NCBI GenBank assembly: GCA_002476495.1
Contig: DLKL01000050.1
Span: forward strand, 6,516 to 24,864
Reading direction: 5' to 3'
DNA: 18,349 nucleotides
From: Lachnospiraceae bacterium UBA7589
GTDB lineage: Bacteria > Bacillota > Clostridia > Lachnospirales > Lachnospiraceae
The notes below the pieces were generated by a model. The model was not told the origin of the DNA. It saw nothing but the letters and a program-made list of their open reading frames with translations, and did not search any database. Each line of letters begins with the position of its first letter. The stretch's first letter is position 1. This document shows, in pieces, positions 15,355-18,349 of the stretch. Position numbers and translations under genes: made by a program.

Positions 15355-16452
15355 TTAAACATTAAATTTGAACAAAATGACATCTCCGTCGCAAACTACA
15401 TATTCCTTACCCTCTTGTCTTACCAGACCCTTCTCCTTTGCTGCAAGCATCGAACCGGCATTCATAAGATCATCATAGGCAACTACCTCAGCCTTAATAA
15501 AGCCTCTCTCAAAATCCGTGTGGATTTTACCGGCTGCCTGAGGTGCTTTAGTTCCCTTTGTAATAGTCCAGGCTCTTGTTTCATCCTCCCCCGAAGTAAG
15601 ATAGCTTATTAAGCCAAGCAAGGAATAGCTTGCCTTTATAAGCTTATCAAGACCCGATTCACTGACTCCCAGTTCCTCCAGGAACATCTGCTTTTCATCA
15701 TCTTCAAGCTCCGATATTTCCTGCTCAATCTGGGCGCATACCGCAAATACCTCACTGTTAAATTCCCCTGCATATTTTTTTACCTTTTGTACATATTCAT
15801 TGGAAGCTCCATCATCAGCAAGATCATCTTCCGATACATTTGCAGCGAAAATTACAGGTTTTCCGGTAAGAAGATTGTATTCCTTAAGCCATTTAATCTC
15901 ATCCTCATCGTCTGTGTGATAGGATATAGCCGGTTTACCCGACTCGAGATGATCCTTTACTCTTTTCTCAAGCTCCAGCTCCTTAGCTACTATTTTGTTG
16001 TTAGCTGCCGCTCTGGTATTCTTGGCAATTCTCTTATCCAGAACCTCAATGTCTGCAAAAATAAGTTCAAAATTAATAGTTTCTATATCTCTTATAGGGT
16101 CTACGGAACCATCAACATGTATTACATTAGGATCCTCAAAGCATCTTACAACATGTACAATTGCATCGGTTTCTCTTATATTGGCAAGGAATTGATTACC
16201 AAGGCCTTCACCCTTCGATGCCCCCTTTACCAATCCTGCAATATCAACAAATTCTATTACGGCAGGTGTGGTTTTTGCCGAATTATACATTTTTGTAAGT
16301 TCATCCAAACGCTTATCCGGTACGGGTACAACTCCTATATTAGGATCAATTGTGCAAAACGGATAATTTGCGGATTCCGCTCCTGCCTTGGTAAGGGAAT
16401 TAAATAATGTGCTTTTTCCTACATTTGGTAATCCAACGATTCCTAGTTTCAT
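15355..16452 (-). CDS. ychF: Redox-regulated ATPase / ribosome-binding GTPase-like protein YchF (Obg family)
   Basis: Cytosolic P-loop protein of the TRAFAC/Obg family that binds ATP preferentially and associates with ribosomes. The 365-residue length is typical. G1 is GLPNVGKST (7-15), G3 is DIAGL (70-74, with KGASKGEGLGNQF after it), and in place of the GTP-specific NKxD it has NVSE (205-208), which fits the NxxE motif linked to ATP preference. A helical coiled-coil insert spans about 128-190 and a TGS domain ends the chain (about 282-365, closing DGDVILFKFNV). AAAGGAG lies 11 bases before the ATG. It has a promoter within the preceding terminator and shares its transcript with lgt; the pairing with lgt has no evident functional meaning. 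Confidence 0.97.
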   Translation of the reverse strand: MKLGIVGLPNVGKSTLFNSLTKAGAESANYPFCTIDPNIGVVPVPDKRLDELTKMYNSAKTTPAVIEFVDIAGLVKGASKGEGLGNQFLANIRETDAIVHVVRCFEDPNVIHVDGSVDPIRDIETINFELIFADIEVLDKRIAKNTRAAANNKIVAKELELEKRVKDHLESGKPAISYHTDDEDEIKWLKEYNLLTGKPVIFAANVSEDDLADDGASNEYVQKVKKYAGEFNSEVFAVCAQIEQEISELEDDEKQMFLEELGVSESGLDKLIKASYSLLGLISYLTSGEDETRAWTITKGTKAPQAAGKIHTDFERGFIKAEVVAYDDLMNAGSMLAAKEKGLVRQEGKEYVVCDGDVILFKFNV

Positions 16453-16502
16453 ATTTTATATATCTCCTTTATAAATCCTTATATTTACTTTGTAAAAAGC
16501 CC

Positions 16503-16545
16503 AAAAAAGCCCTGATACAGCTACGCTATTATACCATATCAGGGC
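16503..16545 (-). terminator. Intrinsic terminator after the formate/nitrite channel gene
   Basis: On the minus strand GCCCTGATA (16537-16545) pairs with TATCAGGGC (16509-16517), a perfect 9-bp stem with a 19-base loop, followed by six T's (16503-16508). The large loop holds a TATAAT hexamer that looks like the ychF -10 element. Confidence 0.75.
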
Positions 16546-16556
16546 AACCTTGTACA
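16528..16556 (-). promoter_or_regulatory. Promoter of ychF nested in the upstream terminator
   Basis: A perfect TATAAT (16528-16533) on the minus strand lies in the loop of the terminator hairpin; TGTACA (16551-16556; four of six matches to TTGACA) is 17 bases upstream. Transcription would start near the 3' arm, so the ychF leader contains only half of the hairpin and cannot form the terminator. Confidence 0.55.
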
Positions 16557-16573
16557 CAATTTTTAGCTTATTG

Positions 16574-16587
16574 TCCGGTTATCCGGA
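16574..16587 (-). other. Small GC-rich hairpin in the 3' region of the channel gene
   Basis: TCCGG-ATAA-CCGGA forms a 5-bp stem with a tetraloop 20 bases past the stop codon and before the terminator. It may protect the 3' end of the mRNA. Minor feature. Confidence 0.3.
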
Positions 16588-16606
16588 TTTATTCATTGCT
16601 TTGAAG

Positions 16607-17449
16607 TTATGCATTTTTATTTTTGTGATTATTAAGATAATATAACGGAAGTCCTAAAAATATTATACCGCCAAGAATATTACCTATTGTTACCGGTATC
16701 ATATTAGATACAATTACATTTCCCATGTTAAGACTATCCAATTGCTCTGCAGTTATTCCATACTGTTCAAGTGCCCGGGCTACATATCCTGCATTCTCCT
16801 TTGCAAAAAGTCCCGCAGTAAGATAATACATATTTGCAACGCAATGTTCAAAACCGGATGTAACAAAAAGCATAATAGTAAAAAATGATGCAAGAAGCTT
16901 ACCTGTAATGTCCTTTGATGCCATAGCCATAAGAACCGCCGCACATACCAGAATATTACACAGAATACCTGATGATATGGCTTTTGAAGCTGACAAATTA
17001 ACCTTGCCAAGGGCGACCTTAATTGTGTAAGCTCCAAGTATTCCTCCTGAATAATCTAATTGTCCGCTCATTACAATCAGACCTGTTAAAATTACTGCCC
17101 CAAGAATATTACCAAGATAAACAACTACCAGAACTCTTATAACATCAAGGTTCTTCTGACTGCCTGCCGGAACAGACATGGCCATAAGACAGTCACCTGT
17201 AAACAATTCCGCCCCCAGAAGAATTACCATCATAAGGCCTACAGGGAATACCAGGCCCGCCACCAGTCTTGCAAGGCCGACATTAGTAATCATATGTGCC
17301 GCCACATTACTTGCGGCTGCCCCAAATCCTATCATTGCCCCCGCAAGCATAGCTTTCCCAAAGATTTTAGCATTTGACTGTGATACCTTATTTTTACAAC
17401 CGTTAATATATAATTCAACAACTTCCTTTACTGTATAAAACTCACCCAA
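16607..17449 (-). CDS. Formate/nitrite transporter (FNT) family channel
   Basis: Pentameric aquaporin-like channel for small monovalent anions such as formate or nitrite; in a fermenting anaerobe formate export or import is the likely role (inference). The 280-residue protein has six membrane segments. FNT marks are GAELFTGDC (79-87, with T84 at the place of FocA T91), GILCNILVC (161-169), and GFEHCVANMYY (199-209, with H202 at the place of the central pore histidine, FocA H209). The start is a TTG; AGGA lies seven bases upstream. An extended -10 promoter sits about 77 bases further up. FocA, FdhC and NirC cannot be told apart safely; no nitrite reductase or formate lyase gene is adjacent. 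Confidence 0.93.
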   Translation of the reverse strand: MGEFYTVKEVVELYINGCKNKVSQSNAKIFGKAMLAGAMIGFGAAASNVAAHMITNVGLARLVAGLVFPVGLMMVILLGAELFTGDCLMAMSVPAGSQKNLDVIRVLVVVYLGNILGAVILTGLIVMSGQLDYSGGILGAYTIKVALGKVNLSASKAISSGILCNILVCAAVLMAMASKDITGKLLASFFTIMLFVTSGFEHCVANMYYLTAGLFAKENAGYVARALEQYGITAEQLDSLNMGNVIVSNMIPVTIGNILGGIIFLGLPLYYLNNHKNKNA

Positions 17450-17480
17450 TTTTCTTTCCTGCCTTTTTCTTACGTTATCT

Positions 17481-17518
17481 GTGAAATAAGGATAAAAATC
17501 TGATTATTATCCACTCAC
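17481..17518 (-). other. Inverted repeat in the channel gene's 5' leader
   Basis: GTGA and GGATAA (minus strand) pair with TTATCC and TCAC across an 11-base loop, with a small internal loop between the two stem parts. It lies just downstream of the predicted transcription start and about 30 bases before the TTG start. It could be an operator or a leader RNA structure; no known riboswitch was recognised. Confidence 0.35.
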
Positions 17519-17525
17519 GTTTCAG

Positions 17526-17534
17526 ATTATAACA
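17526..17534 (-). promoter_or_regulatory. Extended -10 promoter of the formate/nitrite channel gene
   Basis: TGTTATAAT on the minus strand is a perfect extended -10 (TGn plus TATAAT). No good -35 stands at the usual distance, which is acceptable for this promoter type; A-rich tracts and TTTGAA repeats lie upstream. Confidence 0.55.
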
Positions 17535-17545
17535 CATTTTTTTTC

Positions 17546-17578
17546 TTCAAACTATATTTTCAAACTATTTTATTCAAA
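17546..17578. repeat. Direct repeats TTCAAACTAT between the divergent genes
   Basis: TTCAAACTAT occurs at 17546-17555 and 17559-17568 (period 13) and a shorter TTCAAA at 17573-17578 (14 further on). The array lies between the two divergent promoters and directly upstream of the channel gene's -10. It may be a regulator site or a phased A/T-rich upstream element. Confidence 0.4.
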
Positions 17579-17599
17579 AAAATAATATCCTATTTCCGG

Positions 17600-17628
17600 T
17601 TGTATTGGAAATACATTTATTTTATAAT
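17600..17628 (+). promoter_or_regulatory. Promoter of the methyltransferase gene
   Basis: TTGTAT (17600-17605) and a perfect TATAAT (17623-17628) are 17 bases apart on the plus strand. The leader to the ATG is about 25 bases and contains GGAGG at 17650-17654. Confidence 0.65.
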
Positions 17629-17659
17629 ATGTTGAGTAAAAATAATCCCGGAGGCGCTT

Positions 17660-18349
17660 ATGTCAGAAGCTTATTCAGATTTTGCCAATGTATATGATGA
17701 ATTAATGGACAACATTCCATATGAACACTGGTTTTTGTATTTAAAATCCCTATTAAATGAATATGGTATTAACAAGGGTATTATCGCAGAGCTGGGCTGT
17801 GGAACAGGAAATATTACCGAGCTTATGGCATCCGCCGGCTTCGACATGATAGGCATAGACAATTCCATATCTATGCTTGATATAGCAGGAGAAAAGAAAG
17901 CCCGCAATAATTCATCATCTCTATATCTTTATCAGGATATGCGTAATTTTGAATTATACGGAACGGTATCGGCTGTAATCTCTCTGTGCGACAGTCTTAA
18001 CTATATTACAGAGCCGGATGAGCTTCTTTTGATTTTTAAGCTTGTAAATAATTATCTTGACCCCGGAGGAATTTTTGTATTTGATTTTCATCCGGAATAC
18101 TATTACTCAGATATTGTTGCAGATACCACTATTGCTGAGGACAGAGACGATATAAGCTTCATCTGGGATAATTATTATGATACGGACAGTAAAATCAATG
18201 AGCTCTGCCTCAGTCTGTTTATAAAGGAAAAAAATACCGATAATCTATACAAAAAGTATGAAGAGATGCACCTTCAAAGAGGGTATACTCTTGCTGAAAT
18301 GAAAAATCTCCTGAAAAAATCAGGTTTGAGCTTTATAGCTGCTTATGAC
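17660..18349 (+). CDS. Class I SAM-dependent methyltransferase (3' end outside the window)
   Basis: The only plus-strand gene. Its first 230 codons are in the window with no stop; similar proteins have about 245-250 residues, so little is missing. The SAM-binding motif I is ELGCGTGN (44-51), the acidic residue of motif II is D67 (IGIDNS), a further acidic residue is D93 (QDMRNF), motif IV is SLCDSLNY (108-115), and LDPGGIFVFDF (133-143) is the usual post-motif strand. An N-terminal YSDFANVYDELM stretch (5-16) is typical of a Firmicutes group related to YqeM-type methyltransferases. GGAGG lies five bases before the ATG. The substrate is not evident. It is divergent from the channel gene with a shared 210-base region. 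Confidence 0.88.
   Translation, partial: MSEAYSDFANVYDELMDNIPYEHWFLYLKSLLNEYGINKGIIAELGCGTGNITELMASAGFDMIGIDNSISMLDIAGEKKARNNSSSLYLYQDMRNFELYGTVSAVISLCDSLNYITEPDELLLIFKLVNNYLDPGGIFVFDFHPEYYYSDIVADTTIAEDRDDISFIWDNYYDTDSKINELCLSLFIKEKNTDNLYKKYEEMHLQRGYTLAEMKNLLKKSGLSFIAAYD

Noticed and set aside
17507..17515. Second DnaA-box-like site upstream of the formate channel gene
   Set aside because: The last base differs from the consensus, and the stretch is explained as one arm of the leader inverted repeat.
1..18349. CRISPR arrays, insertion sequences, tRNA or rRNA genes, phage genes
   Set aside because: None found: no repeat-spacer pattern, transposase, or RNA gene sequence was recognised, and the gene order is that of core chromosome.

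Overview
The window is an AT-rich piece of a Firmicutes chromosome, most likely class Clostridia and possibly Lachnospiraceae. This rests on the low GC, AGGAGG-type ribosome binding sites, the gene content and the family style of the proteins; the genus cannot be fixed without a database search. Nearly everything reads on the minus strand, so in transcription order the window runs from right to left. The one exception is a methyltransferase gene at the right edge (plus strand, cut by the window end).

In order of transcription on the minus strand: a formate/nitrite-family channel (17449-16607) with its own extended -10 promoter and terminator; ychF and lgt (16452-14413), a two-gene unit closed by a strong terminator; then a division and cell wall (dcw) cluster, mraZ, rsmH, ftsL, two class B penicillin-binding proteins, mraY, murD, ftsW, ftsQ/divIB (14195-4123); ftsZ (3995-2790) with its own promoter and a perfect DnaA box in its leader; a terminator; and an 867-residue protein joining two FHA domains, an ABC ATPase and an ABCG-type membrane domain (2729-126). 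A promoter pointing out of the left edge suggests another minus-strand gene just outside.

The genes fit one job. MraY and MurD make peptidoglycan precursors; FtsW and the class B PBPs polymerise and crosslink septal wall; FtsL and FtsQ/DivIB form the regulatory subcomplex that holds the synthases; FtsZ scaffolds the ring; MraZ is the cluster's own repressor and RsmH its customary methyltransferase neighbour. murG, murE, murF, murC, murB and ftsA are not in the cluster; in particular ftsW is followed directly by ftsQ, where murG often sits.

The points most worth following are: (1) the double-FHA ABC exporter placed just behind ftsZ, with a long acidic, coiled-coil-like extracytoplasmic loop, a plausible phospho-threonine-controlled exporter coupled to division; (2) a recurring compact design in which promoter elements lie inside intrinsic terminators (ftsZ/FHA-ABC, lgt/mraZ, focA/ychF); (3) a consensus DnaA box between the ftsZ promoter and start; (4) a second class B PBP whose KTG motif reads KTA; (5) several start codons that lie downstream of the longest ORF start, including a TTG start for ftsZ.
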